A stretch of DNA of 64,000 nt from JBAZAX01 sp041671765 (lineage in GTDB: Bacteria > Babelota > Babeliae > Babelales > RVW-14). The notes beneath the pieces are model-generated. The model had not been told where the DNA came from. It saw only the letters and a list, made by a program, of their open reading frames with translations, and did not search any database. The stretch covers positions 1 to 64,000 of the forward strand of contig JBAZAX010000005.1 of assembly GCA_041671765.1 (NCBI GenBank), read 5' to 3'. The position numbers were made by a program, and so were the translations under genes. Of this stretch, positions 17,664 to 27,291 are shown one piece after another. Each line of letters starts with the position of its first letter. Position 1 is the stretch's first letter.

Positions 17664-19205
17664 ATGAAAACATTTTTGGGACTATTCAGTTTTATTTTTG
17701 TCTTGCTTATCAACATGCCAACGCATGCTATGGAATCAGAACCCATAAGCGACCAAGCCTTTTTACACAAAATAACTCTTGAAAAATGGCTTGATAAACC
17801 CAAATACGCACCCAGCATATTAAGAATATTAAAACTATTTAACAATTCAAAAGCCCAATTATTAAGTAATGATAGAGTCTGGGTAAATCATGCACCTCAA
17901 GAAATAATAGACGGCTTGATGACAGGACGTATCAAAATTCCACTTCAACCCGAAGCTGATGGGACTTACCAACATATTCCGAATATGCCTTTCCTAGCCA
18001 AATGGATTATACCTGGTAACAATTGTGTGATTTCAATCGGTGATTTGCATAGCAATTTTGCAGGATTAAAAGAAATTCTTAACAACATGCATTCGCTAAA
18101 ATTGTTTAAAAGTGATGGTTCGATGCAGTTGAAAAACAACGTCAAATTAATATTTCTTGGGGATTACATGGATCGTGGATATTATCCCATGGAAACATTT
18201 ATCACGGCAGCCCTTCTTTACCTAAAGAATCCGGGACAGGTACTCCTGCTTAGGGGAAACCATGAAAATATCGCTATAAATTTAATTAGCTACGGCCTGA
18301 AATTGGAAATTGATGAATTAACACATGCATCAGAAGAAATAACATCCAAAATAATTGAAGAACTTTCAAAATCTTATGAATTTCTTCCTGTTGGAGCATT
18401 TATTGGATATCAAGATTCTCTTCCAACAAAATTCATTTTTCACGTCCATGGATGTGTTGATATAAGAATAAATTGCAAAGATTTGTTGGAATTTGATGCA
18501 ATCAATTTGTCTCAAAATGGTGGTCTTAAATTATGGAAATTTGGACGTGAAAATATAATGCCCCCAGAAGAACTCAGCAGATTTTATAAAGACATTATCC
18601 CAAATTTTGATAACTTAATGAAAGATTTTCTTGAGGCATTAACAAATCCAGATCCAACAGCCGGATTTCTCTGGAATGATATATCGTGTGGGCAGCCCTA
18701 TTTTTTAAATAAAAGTACACGTGGCGATTGTGTAATCAATATGGACATTTGTATGATAAAAAAATATTTAGAAAATTATAATTCAGATAAGACAAACGTC
18801 TGTGGCTTGGTAAGAGGACACCAACACAACCTTGCTAAGGAAACTTATAAAAATATACAAAAAGATTTAGCCTCTCTTTCGTATAAAAATTTAAGTACCG
18901 AAGGAACAAGTGGTCTAATAGATGACGACGAAATAATAGATCAAAACGTTTATAGAAAAATGACACCTGCCTGCGTTATTAACATTAGAACTGAACATGC
19001 AACCGCATGCATACTGCAACACAGCACATTTCCACTTAATTTTGACAACGATTTTTGGGTGGCTACTTTAATAAGCTGCTCAATAATAGAAAATCAAGAA
19101 GTTCAGATATTATATCCTCCAACATTCTTAAGCTTAAGATACACCCGTCCCACCAGGCAATATTCACTCCAAACCGTTTACGATACAGGCTTATTGCAGG
19201 AATGA
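17664..19205 (+). CDS. Exported PPP-family serine/threonine phosphatase
   Basis: A metallophosphatase of the eukaryote-type PPP family (PP1/PP2A/calcineurin relatives), 513 residues. All family blocks are in order: GDLHS (126-130), GDYMDRG (166-172), RGNHE (197-201), VHGC (261-264), GFLWNDI (about 334-340, the LLWSDP position) and VRGHQ (383-387). The metal ligands are therefore all present. The first 23 residues form a signal peptide (FLGLFSFIFVLLINMPTHA), so it should be exported. AAAGG precedes the ATG. It is a single gene after the hppA terminator. A host-directed role is inference; the substrate is unknown. Confidence 0.85.
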   Translation: MKTFLGLFSFIFVLLINMPTHAMESEPISDQAFLHKITLEKWLDKPKYAPSILRILKLFNNSKAQLLSNDRVWVNHAPQEIIDGLMTGRIKIPLQPEADGTYQHIPNMPFLAKWIIPGNNCVISIGDLHSNFAGLKEILNNMHSLKLFKSDGSMQLKNNVKLIFLGDYMDRGYYPMETFITAALLYLKNPGQVLLLRGNHENIAINLISYGLKLEIDELTHASEEITSKIIEELSKSYEFLPVGAFIGYQDSLPTKFIFHVHGCVDIRINCKDLLEFDAINLSQNGGLKLWKFGRENIMPPEELSRFYKDIIPNFDNLMKDFLEALTNPDPTAGFLWNDISCGQPYFLNKSTRGDCVINMDICMIKKYLENYNSDKTNVCGLVRGHQHNLAKETYKNIQKDLASLSYKNLSTEGTSGLIDDDEIIDQNVYRKMTPACVINIRTEHATACILQHSTFPLNFDNDFWVATLISCSIIENQEVQILYPPTFLSLRYTRPTRQYSLQTVYDTGLLQE

Positions 19206-19242
19206 TAAAAAGTTTTACTCATACTAAAAAATAGGAAAAGTA

Positions 19243-20082
19243 ATGAATACATCAAATCTCACAGAATCTGAAAAACGTAATAATTTTTATAACAACTATT
19301 TTTCATCTGCCGACTATAATGTTTTTAGATACGACGTTGGCAGCTTCTGCACAAGAAAATTAATAATTTCGCAAATCAAACACAAATATGGCACGTTGCT
19401 AGAAATTGGCACCGGAATTTCCAGCATGCTATCAGATATTAAGAGCTCTAAAAAACTTAATTTCGATTGTTTTGGTGTTGATATCTCTGATACAACCATA
19501 TCTACCGTCAAAAAACAATTTGATGCACTTGGGATAAAAGCTGAATTAAAAGTAGCAGATGCCGAAAGCCTCCCTTTTCCGGATAATACATTTGATGTAA
19601 TAATCTCTGCCCATACGCTTGAACATATTAAAAACGATAATTTAGTTATTAAAGAATGTTCAAGAGTTTTAAAACCAGGTGGTGAGTTAATTATATTCGT
19701 ACCCGGAAGAAAAAATGGCATTGCAACTCAAGAAGAATTTTCAAAATTTGGACACTTCAGATATTACAATAAATCTAAATTCCAAGTCATAGAGAACGCA
19801 ACCTCTCCTGACTTAAAAATTACAAAATTAATATACCCACACAAAATTCATAACTTAATCTGGAATAGATTAAAAAACTTATTTAGATGGACTAACTACC
19901 CAATAAAAAAATGGATTTTAAGAGATAACAAAACCTACGAAGTAAGACCAACTTATCAAAAATTCTTTTTGCCTGCCGTATCCAAAACGCTGAATTTATT
20001 GGATAAAACCACGATGCACACAGAAAAAAACTTTTTTGGAGCTGAATTTAATGTTTTAGTTAAATTCGAGCAACGCAGATAA
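19243..20082 (+). CDS. SAM-dependent class I methyltransferase
   Basis: 279 residues. Motif I is LLEIGTGISSML, followed by the acidic FGVDIS, ADAESLPFPDNTFDVIISAH and LKPGGELIIFVPG, the Methyltransf_11 pattern. The target is unknown. It is the first gene of the polysaccharide locus, 37 bases after the phosphatase gene with AGGAAAAGTA as ribosome site, and it converges on a glycosyltransferase. A glycan-modifying role is inferred from position. Confidence 0.82.
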   Translation: MNTSNLTESEKRNNFYNNYFSSADYNVFRYDVGSFCTRKLIISQIKHKYGTLLEIGTGISSMLSDIKSSKKLNFDCFGVDISDTTISTVKKQFDALGIKAELKVADAESLPFPDNTFDVIISAHTLEHIKNDNLVIKECSRVLKPGGELIIFVPGRKNGIATQEEFSKFGHFRYYNKSKFQVIENATSPDLKITKLIYPHKIHNLIWNRLKNLFRWTNYPIKKWILRDNKTYEVRPTYQKFFLPAVSKTLNLLDKTTMHTEKNFFGAEFNVLVKFEQRR

Positions 20083-20087
20083 CTCAA

Positions 20088-21074
20088 TTAAAAAAATCTA
20101 CGCATAACCGCCTTAAATTTCCAATACAAATCTTGTTTTATTTTTTTAAACATAGACGCAGGCCGAACCAATTTGGGATTATTTGCTATAATTTGTTGAT
20201 GCAAAAGATTAAAACGCTCACCCGTTTTTGTTATATCTTCAAACTCTTTTTCAATCAACATTCCCAAATTATTTAATTTTTTATTATAAAAAATTCCATC
20301 CCACTTTTTTAAATAATTTTTGGTGTCATGATTATATTTCTCATAATTGGTTTTTCTGACATCAACATTTGCATGAGGATAATGCTCAACAAACGATTCA
20401 GGACTTTCTATGCATTCATACCCGGCATGCCACATCTTTAGGCACAAATCTCCATCTCCGTTATAAAAAAAGAAATTATCCTCGTCGATATAATCGACGT
20501 CTTTCAACGCCTGGTTTAGATACATACCATGATTAACATAAATTTTGTTACCAAGAGTACAACATACATAATATTTTTCTTGCTGGGACCAATTTCTCCA
20601 GTAAAAAGCCACGGCACCTATTTTTTTGCCATGCTGCAAATTTTCTTCAAATAAATTAATTCCATTAACAATAGCGCCGGGCACAACCAAACAATCATCA
20701 CTTAGCATGCAAACAAATTTGCCTTGTACAGACTTGAACGCAAGGTTCATAAAATAACCCCACGACCTGCGTTCAATATTTTTTCCCAGCCACTCTCCAC
20801 GATTATGCTGAATAATTGTTATGATATCTTTTTGTTCTACAAGCCACTGAAGAGTCCCATCTACTGAACCTCCATCAACAACAATTATTTCATGAGATAA
20901 ATCTTTACATTCGGTTCGAATGCTATCAATTGTAAGTTTTAGAAAATCCAAACGATTATATGAACCCAAAACTACTGATATAAGCTTTTTGTACTCTGAA
21001 ATATTATTTTTTTTTACTTTATTAAAAAACACTTTCCAATCTTTCACTTTTTTAAAAAAATATTCGATATACAT
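20088..21074 (-). CDS. Family 2 glycosyltransferase
   Basis: 328 residues with a GT-A fold. It begins with SVVLGSYNRLDFLKLTIDSI, then EIIVVDGGSVDGTLQWL and the metal-binding SDDCLV (DxD-type position), with a late ED-type acidic region (DGDLCLKMWHAGY). It transfers an activated sugar, acceptor unknown. No strong ribosome site is visible before the ATG. It converges on the methyltransferase at 19243 with 5 bases between. Confidence 0.85.
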   Translation of the reverse strand: MYIEYFFKKVKDWKVFFNKVKKNNISEYKKLISVVLGSYNRLDFLKLTIDSIRTECKDLSHEIIVVDGGSVDGTLQWLVEQKDIITIIQHNRGEWLGKNIERRSWGYFMNLAFKSVQGKFVCMLSDDCLVVPGAIVNGINLFEENLQHGKKIGAVAFYWRNWSQQEKYYVCCTLGNKIYVNHGMYLNQALKDVDYIDEDNFFFYNGDGDLCLKMWHAGYECIESPESFVEHYPHANVDVRKTNYEKYNHDTKNYLKKWDGIFYNKKLNNLGMLIEKEFEDITKTGERFNLLHQQIIANNPKLVRPASMFKKIKQDLYWKFKAVMRRFF

Positions 21075-21174
21075 TTAAATCAAAGCTCTATAAATTTCAA
21101 ATTTAAGCGTACTAAATTAAAATCAAAATTTAAACTGGAGATATAGACAAAGCATTTTAAATAAACACAGACAC

Positions 21175-21262
21175 TCATAGTTGTCGCACCGGCCTTCGCC
21201 GGTGTCCAGGCTAAACTAAATCTGGATCCCAGCCTTCGCCGGGAAGACAAGAGGCTATGCAA
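21175..21262. repeat. GC-rich palindromic repeat, family B (copy l)
   Basis: GTCGCACCGGCCTTCGCCGG, then TGTCCAG, a short spacer, CTGGATCCCAGCCTTCGCC and GGGAAGAC. Two GCCTTCGCCGG units are flanked by inverted TCCAG/CTGGA. It stands out as GC-rich in an AT-rich gap and shares its parts with the compound element at 45455-45740. A 60-codon minus-strand reading frame over it is not a credible gene. Confidence 0.78.
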
Positions 21263-21331
21263 TACATGATTTCTTTAGTGTCTATTTAACTTGTTTTGCC
21301 TATAGTAACGGGATATAGCCTGGAGATAGTA

Positions 21332-23104
21332 ATGGTACAATCGCATATAAAAAACAACTATAAACTGCTTTTATCTATCACTCTTTTTTCAATAATATTC
21401 TGCATCCTGGGTCTAACCTGGACACACTGGTGGTTCAATGGAGGGGATGACTTCAATGCAATACTTTCCGTTTACAAAATTAAAAACTGGAAAGATCTTT
21501 TTGATGCAATGATACAAGGAAATACCGGATATTTAACCAATCCAACAAATTTCATAGACCAATCCTATCAGCCAAGCTTTCTTTCTGTTTATTTCCGCCC
21601 ACTGCATGTACTATTCTTAACGGTCGAATATTGGTTATTTGGAACAAATGCATACCTATATTTATTAACAAACGTGTTTTTTCATGCAATCAACACAGTT
21701 CTTTTGTTTAATATATTTTTGTGGATTACAAATTATATGCCCGCATTGATTGCAGTCCTAATTTTTGCATTTCATCCTCAAATTGCATTCAGATTTGGGG
21801 CAGTTGCCAACATCCAGTACTACATAAACTTAACACTTATACTTTTTGCGACAATGCTTTTTAAAAAATTTTTGGACACTGGAAAATGGCGTTATAACAT
21901 TTTTTCGGCATTATTTCTTACAACAGCTCTATTTATAAGAGAGACAATGCTGGTTCTGCCCGCAATAGTTTTCATGAGTGCTTATTTGTACAAAAACAAA
22001 CAACTCAGCACTAGATCTTTTTTTGCGCGGTTCTATGAACTGCTAAAAATAACGCTTCCATCAATCCTTGCAGCCTGTACATATATATTAGTCAGAGCAT
22101 ATAATTATCCGTTAAAACTTTCACAACTCACAAACCACGCTCCACTTTCAAGCACCCCAATTTTAAGCACACTTAAAAACCGCATTCCGGAACTCAAAGT
22201 TATAATTTATGACTTATTCTGTTTATCATGGCTACCATGGGGATGCAAAACAATTCGAACGATTATTTTACTGCTAATTTTTTCATCTCTTTTTGCACTT
22301 TTTATTAAAACAAAAAACAAACTGCCTGTTTTATTTTGCCTTATATTTGCAATCATTTTACTCTGGCCCAGCCTGATTGTTATCAACAACCCAAGATACC
22401 TGTATGAAGCCTATCCATTTTTTTTAGCAGGAATATTACTGCTATTCGCTGGATGCACATTCAGGCGCAAACAAATCAAACCCATAATAATATCTATGGG
22501 AGTACTTTTTTCAATTTTATTAATATTATTTTCAGTAGAAAATTTTGCCACAAGAACAAAAAAAATGCATATATTTTCATCTGAGCTAAAACAACTTGTC
22601 GTAAACCCACAAATTAAAAACCGAACTTTATGTGTTTTTGCCTACCCTTTTGACGGACTTGGTGAACACTTTGCTTCAATTTTATGGGTAATGCTTGATA
22701 ATCCCAATATCCCAATTTATTTTGATTCTCAAACAATGATTACACAACACGATTCAAATCTATTTAAAAACAAAAAATGGCGACTATGTGCCTCTGATTA
22801 TTTTGATAAAAATTACCTAAAAATTACAATTCTAGAAAATGGTTTTAGATTAACGTCTCTTGATCCACAGAAAGTTGCATTCTACCCACAAGAAACATCT
22901 TTATCAATTGGTAAAACAATCGTACACAAAACGGAACTTGTTCATGGTGAAAATTTAACCACAGATTTAACACTCACAATTGATGAATCAATCTTGCAAC
23001 AAAAACCACTTTTTATTTGGTGGGATTATGAAAAACAAAATTTTGTCATTTATGATAAACTTAACCGTATGAACAAATTTATTTCCACCCAAGTCCATTT
23101 ATAA
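21332..23104 (+). CDS. GT-C-like multi-pass membrane protein
   Basis: 590 residues from the ATG at 21332 (GGAGA upstream); an in-frame TTG at 21296 has no ribosome site. About 10-12 helices are followed by a soluble C-terminal part of some 150 residues. The first outside loop has WWFNGGDDFNAIL, with the paired Asp typical of GT-C glycosyltransferases, and YFRPLHVLFLTVEYWLFG. It is a full-length paralogue of the product at 37268-39058, down to the ends WWDYEKQNFVIYD and TWDYESSKFVVLN. It may transfer sugars from lipid carriers outside the membrane, or act as a polymerase. That role is inference. Confidence 0.7.
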   Translation: MVQSHIKNNYKLLLSITLFSIIFCILGLTWTHWWFNGGDDFNAILSVYKIKNWKDLFDAMIQGNTGYLTNPTNFIDQSYQPSFLSVYFRPLHVLFLTVEYWLFGTNAYLYLLTNVFFHAINTVLLFNIFLWITNYMPALIAVLIFAFHPQIAFRFGAVANIQYYINLTLILFATMLFKKFLDTGKWRYNIFSALFLTTALFIRETMLVLPAIVFMSAYLYKNKQLSTRSFFARFYELLKITLPSILAACTYILVRAYNYPLKLSQLTNHAPLSSTPILSTLKNRIPELKVIIYDLFCLSWLPWGCKTIRTIILLLIFSSLFALFIKTKNKLPVLFCLIFAIILLWPSLIVINNPRYLYEAYPFFLAGILLLFAGCTFRRKQIKPIIISMGVLFSILLILFSVENFATRTKKMHIFSSELKQLVVNPQIKNRTLCVFAYPFDGLGEHFASILWVMLDNPNIPIYFDSQTMITQHDSNLFKNKKWRLCASDYFDKNYLKITILENGFRLTSLDPQKVAFYPQETSLSIGKTIVHKTELVHGENLTTDLTLTIDESILQQKPLFIWWDYEKQNFVIYDKLNRMNKFISTQVHL

Positions 23105-23133
23105 TAAAAATATGAACATTTGTGGAGTAGCCA

Positions 23134-23412
23134 ATGACAGAGCAAGATAAGCAAAAATTAATCAAAATAATCACAAAATATCTTCCAAAAGCACAAATTT
23201 ATTTGTTTGGATCTCGAGCAAGAAAAGATAACTCACCACGATCAGACATCGATATTGCAATAGATAACAAAAATAAAATTGATAACTTAACACTAAGTAA
23301 CATAAGGGAAGAGATCGAAGAAAGCACGATTCCGTTCACAGTTGACATTATTGATTTAAATAACATATCCGAAGATCTTAAAAAACAAATTTTAAAGGAT
23401 AGAATCACATGA
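23134..23412 (+). CDS. MNT-type nucleotidyltransferase, likely antitoxin
   Basis: 92-residue minimal nucleotidyltransferase. The signature GSRARKDNSPRSDIDIAID (26-44) has Gly-Ser and the two metal Asp residues, with a third acidic position in TVDIIDLN. GGAGTAGCCA precedes the ATG. Its stop overlaps the start of the next gene as ATGA, so the pair is translationally coupled. In known MNT/HEPN pairs this protein modifies and silences the HEPN partner. I infer the same here. Confidence 0.85.
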   Translation: MTEQDKQKLIKIITKYLPKAQIYLFGSRARKDNSPRSDIDIAIDNKNKIDNLTLSNIREEIEESTIPFTVDIIDLNNISEDLKKQILKDRIT

Positions 23413-23861
23413 ACCAATTGACCAAAATCTTGCTCAAAAATCACAAAAATGCAAGTGCTATTCTCTTTACATTAAAAGAAGCAATTGAAAACATGCAGGA
23501 CATTAATAAAATTGCAGGATTAATGAATAAAGATCTTTCAAACATCTACAAAACATTTCGTGATTCACTAATTCACCGTTTTGAATACACCTTCGATTTA
23601 GCATGGGAATATCTAAACAACTATCTGAAGTCTGAGGGCATAAATATGGCAATAGAAACTCCAAAAAATACGTTTCGTGAAAGCCTAAAAGCTACATTAC
23701 TTTCAGAAGATGAAGTTAGACTTGCGCTTCAAATGGTTGACCACAGAAATTTAAGCACCCACGGATATGACGAAATGTTAATTGAAAGTATTAGCGCCCA
23801 AATTCCCGCATATTGCAAATTAATTGAAACCATTTTACAAAGAACATCCACACTAAATTAA
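23409..23861 (+). CDS. HEPN-domain protein of HI0074 type, likely toxin
   Basis: 150-residue helical protein of the nucleotidyltransferase-substrate-binding (HI0074) family. The HEPN ribonuclease motif RNxxxH is intact as RNLSTH (113-118), and HRFEYTFDLAWEYL is the family core. It overlaps the MNT gene by 4 bases. Such pairs act as toxin-antitoxin modules in other bacteria, the HEPN protein being the RNase. The pair sits inside the polysaccharide locus between a GT-C-like gene and an epimerase gene. Confidence 0.82.
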   Translation: MNQLTKILLKNHKNASAILFTLKEAIENMQDINKIAGLMNKDLSNIYKTFRDSLIHRFEYTFDLAWEYLNNYLKSEGINMAIETPKNTFRESLKATLLSEDEVRLALQMVDHRNLSTHGYDEMLIESISAQIPAYCKLIETILQRTSTLN

Positions 23862-23875
23862 AAAAATATACAGAA

Positions 23876-24862
23876 ATGAAGAAGAGGATGAAGTACCTTA
23901 TTTTAGGATCAAACGGATTTGTTGCACAACATTATATAAATTATTTAAAAAATAAAAAAAATATAGAAATCGTAGGATTGGATATTAATGATCCTGCAAA
24001 CAAATCTAATTTAAAAAACTTCACATTCATTAATGCTTCTCTTGTAGATAGAAAAAATCTAAAAAAAGTTATTATAAAAACTAATCCAGATTATATAATT
24101 CATTTAGCGGCACACAGTTCAGTTGCATTTAGCTGGAAATATCCATATGAGAGCTTTACAAACAACATTTATTGTTTTCTAAACCTGCTCGAAGAACTAA
24201 GAATACTTAATAGCAAGGCCAAAGTTTTGCTGGTTGGATCTTCTGAAGAATACGGACAAGTAAAGTCAAAAGATATCCCACTAAAAGAAACAGCCCCTCT
24301 AAATCCTCTCAATCCATATGCCATATCACGAACGGCACAAGAACAACTAGCAAAAATTTATGCCAAGGCATATGGTGTTAATGTCATATGTACAAGATCA
24401 TTTAACCATATAGGACCAAACCAACCCAATCATTTTGTTATAAGCTCATTTGTAAAACAAGCAGTGGAAATCAAATTAGGCTTAAGAAAAAATTTAACTT
24501 GTGGCAATATTGATATAATTCGTGATTTTATCGATGTAAGAGATGTAATTACAGCATATGACCTGTTGATAGAATTTGGAGAACCGGGAAACGTCTATAA
24601 TATTTGCTCCGGCAAAGGGTATGCGCTGAAAGAAATAATAGACCTAATTAAAAATATAATTGCCATAGATTTTGATGTTATTATTGATAATTCTTTAATA
24701 AGACCAATCGATAACCCTATAATAATAGGGTCAAACAAAAAACTCATTAAAACAACTGGATTTAAACTGAATTATTCTATGCAAGAATCTATAACAGACA
24801 TGATTAAAATAGAATTAAACAAACAAAAACAATCTATTCCTATAAGAAAATCAATCGCTTAA
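23876..24862 (+). CDS. NDP-sugar dehydratase/reductase, GDP-6-deoxy-mannose reductase-like
   Basis: 328-residue extended short-chain dehydrogenase. The NAD(P) motif is GSNGFVA near residue 12 and the catalytic Ser is in VGSSEEYGQV. The usual YxxxK reads PYAISRTAQE, so Arg replaces Lys. RSFNHIGPNQ, RDFIDVRDVI and VYNICSG resemble Rmd enzymes, which reduce the Gmd product to GDP-D-rhamnose. A second start 4 codons on is possible. gmd is present at 41065-42222. GDP-rhamnose formation is inference, since related dehydratases look similar. Confidence 0.7.
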   Translation: MKKRMKYLILGSNGFVAQHYINYLKNKKNIEIVGLDINDPANKSNLKNFTFINASLVDRKNLKKVIIKTNPDYIIHLAAHSSVAFSWKYPYESFTNNIYCFLNLLEELRILNSKAKVLLVGSSEEYGQVKSKDIPLKETAPLNPLNPYAISRTAQEQLAKIYAKAYGVNVICTRSFNHIGPNQPNHFVISSFVKQAVEIKLGLRKNLTCGNIDIIRDFIDVRDVITAYDLLIEFGEPGNVYNICSGKGYALKEIIDLIKNIIAIDFDVIIDNSLIRPIDNPIIIGSNKKLIKTTGFKLNYSMQESITDMIKIELNKQKQSIPIRKSIA

Positions 24863-25969
24863 GTGAGATTTATTAAAAGCATGTACTAAGCTGGTTGTTG
24901 CCCACCATGGAGCCTCTTCTTTTTTTATGAGATATCTAAAATCATTTTTTTGAAGAATTGCTAAAATGGCGCTAAGAGATGTATTACTGTGACATTCAAA
25001 AACCACCTCTTTGATAAGTTTAATTTTACCACTTTGATCAAGATCCTCAAAAATTAATGTCTCAGCACCTTCGACATCTATTTTTAAAAAATCAACAGTT
25101 TTTGTGATGTAGTCAGAAAGCAAAATGGTATCAACTACCACCGTTTGCCTGTTTTCTCTTAAATTGCCTTGAGCCTGCATATGGCCGGCAAGTGTATTCT
25201 CAGGTGTATCTTGAAACAAGCAAGTACCGTTTTTATTAGAAACCGCCTTGTTTATTACGATAACATCTTCAAGCTTATTATCATGAATATTTTTATTTAA
25301 AAACAAAAGGCTTGTAGAAGCCGGTTCAAAGGTTAAGATCTCTGCTTTGGGGTAAAGTGTTTTAAAGAAAAGAACCGTCATCCCAATGTTGCCACCACAA
25401 TCAATCACAAATGGGTCTGCTTTATCTGTAACAAAATAATAATCTTTACTCATAAAAGATTCTCGGAATAGTTGTAATAGGTCAACATAATTTGGAAAAG
25501 AAAATTTAAAATCTAGCAGTTGCATTTGATAAGCATTCTTTTTAGCATTCAAAAGCGCTGAGACAACAATTTTACAATAATTAGTCAAAAGCAAACTATT
25601 GGATACATGCGACAATACAACATGACGATTTTCAGTGGATATTGATTTAATAACTCCCTGCGTTACGTGAGAAGTAAAAAAATTGAATCCAAATCCTTTC
25701 TTAAATCCCAAAAAAGAAAGCCCCGCCATGCAGATAAAAAATACCAAATAAATAATATAAAACGCTTTTCGCAATCGAATGGCAGTCTTAGAATAATTTT
25801 CAGTCAAAAAATAAATCACACCTGAAAATATTACCAAAAGAACAAATCCCAAAAAAAATGCTTGTAATGACAATCCAAAATCAAGAAATATAAAGAGAAA
25901 GCCAAGCCCAAGAAAAAAAATTGTGCCTAAACAAAGAACAATATTTCTAATAAAAGATAACAATTTCAT
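24851..25969 (-). CDS. FkbM-family methyltransferase with N-terminal membrane helices
   Basis: 372 residues from the ATG at 25969, which has GGAG/AGGG upstream; an earlier start at 26029 would overlap the upstream gene by 20 bases. The first 100 residues hold three or four hydrophobic helices. The SAM site is DCGGNIGMT, followed by TFEPASTS and FLKIDVEGAE, all FkbM hallmarks. FkbM enzymes O-methylate sugars or other hydroxyls. It overlaps the convergent epimerase end by 12 bases and follows a glycosyltransferase gene. Confidence 0.82.
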   Translation of the reverse strand: MKLLSFIRNIVLCLGTIFFLGLGFLFIFLDFGLSLQAFFLGFVLLVIFSGVIYFLTENYSKTAIRLRKAFYIIYLVFFICMAGLSFLGFKKGFGFNFFTSHVTQGVIKSISTENRHVVLSHVSNSLLLTNYCKIVVSALLNAKKNAYQMQLLDFKFSFPNYVDLLQLFRESFMSKDYYFVTDKADPFVIDCGGNIGMTVLFFKTLYPKAEILTFEPASTSLLFLNKNIHDNKLEDVIVINKAVSNKNGTCLFQDTPENTLAGHMQAQGNLRENRQTVVVDTILLSDYITKTVDFLKIDVEGAETLIFEDLDQSGKIKLIKEVVFECHSNTSLSAILAILQKNDFRYLIKKEEAPWWATTSLVHAFNKSHLSD

Positions 25970-26009
25970 AAATACCCTACTCCAATAGCAATAAAAAATA
26001 CTACTCACT

Positions 26010-27116
26010 TTAAACACCTCTATAAACATTGGCCGTCTCCCGAGCAGACTCTGCCCATGAAAAATTTTTTACGTGAACAATCCCCTTTGATATTAAATCC
26101 GAACGTAAATTTTCATTTTCAATAACCTGGGAAACTACTTGTAATATCGAATCACAATCTCTTCCATCAAAATACAAAGCTGCATCCTGTCCAACCTCTT
26201 TTAAAACTTCACAGTTACTCGCAATAACCGGACATCCACACGCAGCAGCCTCAACCATAGGCAAGCCAAATCCTTCATATAAAGTTGGAAAAACAAATGC
26301 AAGTGCTTTTTTGTATAAATAAACCAACTGAGAATCACTAACGATATAACGCAAAACTTGATCTCTTACCCCAGTACGAACAAACAACAACTCTTCTTCA
26401 CTTGTAAAATCAGACCCTCCAACACAAATCACATTTAATCTTCTATCTTTTTGCAATATTGGAGATATAGACTCTATAAAAAAATTAAAATTTTTATAAC
26501 GGCCCCTAGATCCTACAAAAAGTAAGAACTTCTCAGGGACAGCAATAGGTATAGATAAATTTACATCCAATGAATTTGCAAGATATATTACTGAAACTTT
26601 ACTTTCGTTTATTCCACAAAACTTGATAATATCGTTTTTGGTATTTTGGGAAATTGCTATAATTTTTGCAGCCTTCTCAGCCAACAGCCTCTTTCTTAAA
26701 AGAGAAGAGTCATTGGCATCAAAAAATTCACCAGCATAAATTTCGTGTATCATGTCATAAATAGTTATCACAAAGGGTTTATTATTCAAATAATCTAAAA
26801 AATACGGATCGTAATCAGTTGGGTGAAAAACATCAAATCTTCCAGCTGACAAACAAATTTTACTTGATTGCCTATTTATTTTTCGAAAAAAATTAAGCAA
26901 ACGATCGCGTCCCTTAAATTTTTTGCCTTCTAGAAAAGCATAACTTCTGTTCTTTTTTAAATCTTTCAAATAAATGTTTTCAGAATACATAAGTGGCAAT
27001 TTGTAGTCTATTACGTCGCCTTTCTCAAATTCTTTAAACAGCTGGCTAAAATATCTAGAAATTCCACCAATCTTTTGCCCCGTAAAAATTTGATCATCAA
27101 AAAGAACTTTTGTCAT
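26010..27116 (-). CDS. Family 4 (GT-B) glycosyltransferase
   Basis: 368 residues. The N-terminal domain has GQKIGGISRYFSQL. The C-terminal donor domain has FLLFVGSRGRYKNFNFFIE, then YKKALAFVFPTLYEGFGLPMVEAAACGCPVIAS in pieces, with the GT4 EGFGLPxxE motif. It is related to mannosyl- and rhamnosyl-transferases of O-antigen loci, but the sugar cannot be told. No ribosome site is obvious. The FkbM gene follows on the same strand. Confidence 0.87.
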   Translation of the reverse strand: MTKVLFDDQIFTGQKIGGISRYFSQLFKEFEKGDVIDYKLPLMYSENIYLKDLKKNRSYAFLEGKKFKGRDRLLNFFRKINRQSSKICLSAGRFDVFHPTDYDPYFLDYLNNKPFVITIYDMIHEIYAGEFFDANDSSLLRKRLLAEKAAKIIAISQNTKNDIIKFCGINESKVSVIYLANSLDVNLSIPIAVPEKFLLFVGSRGRYKNFNFFIESISPILQKDRRLNVICVGGSDFTSEEELLFVRTGVRDQVLRYIVSDSQLVYLYKKALAFVFPTLYEGFGLPMVEAAACGCPVIASNCEVLKEVGQDAALYFDGRDCDSILQVVSQVIENENLRSDLISKGIVHVKNFSWAESARETANVYRGV

Positions 27117-27291
27117 GTTTTATAATACTTTATTAAAGTAAAAATACTCACAATCCATACTCTCATACATTCTAAATATATTTGAAAAAAATAATTCCAC
27201 AAAATAAATTATTTGTTAAAGTTGGTAATAAAATGATTTCTGCGTAAATTGGAGAGATATTTAAGAGAAATAAAATCAGGGAAGAGATGTA

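Noticed and set aside
21080..21262. 60-codon minus-strand frame
   Set aside because: Its first half is the translated family-B repeat, and the rest matches nothing and has no ribosome site.
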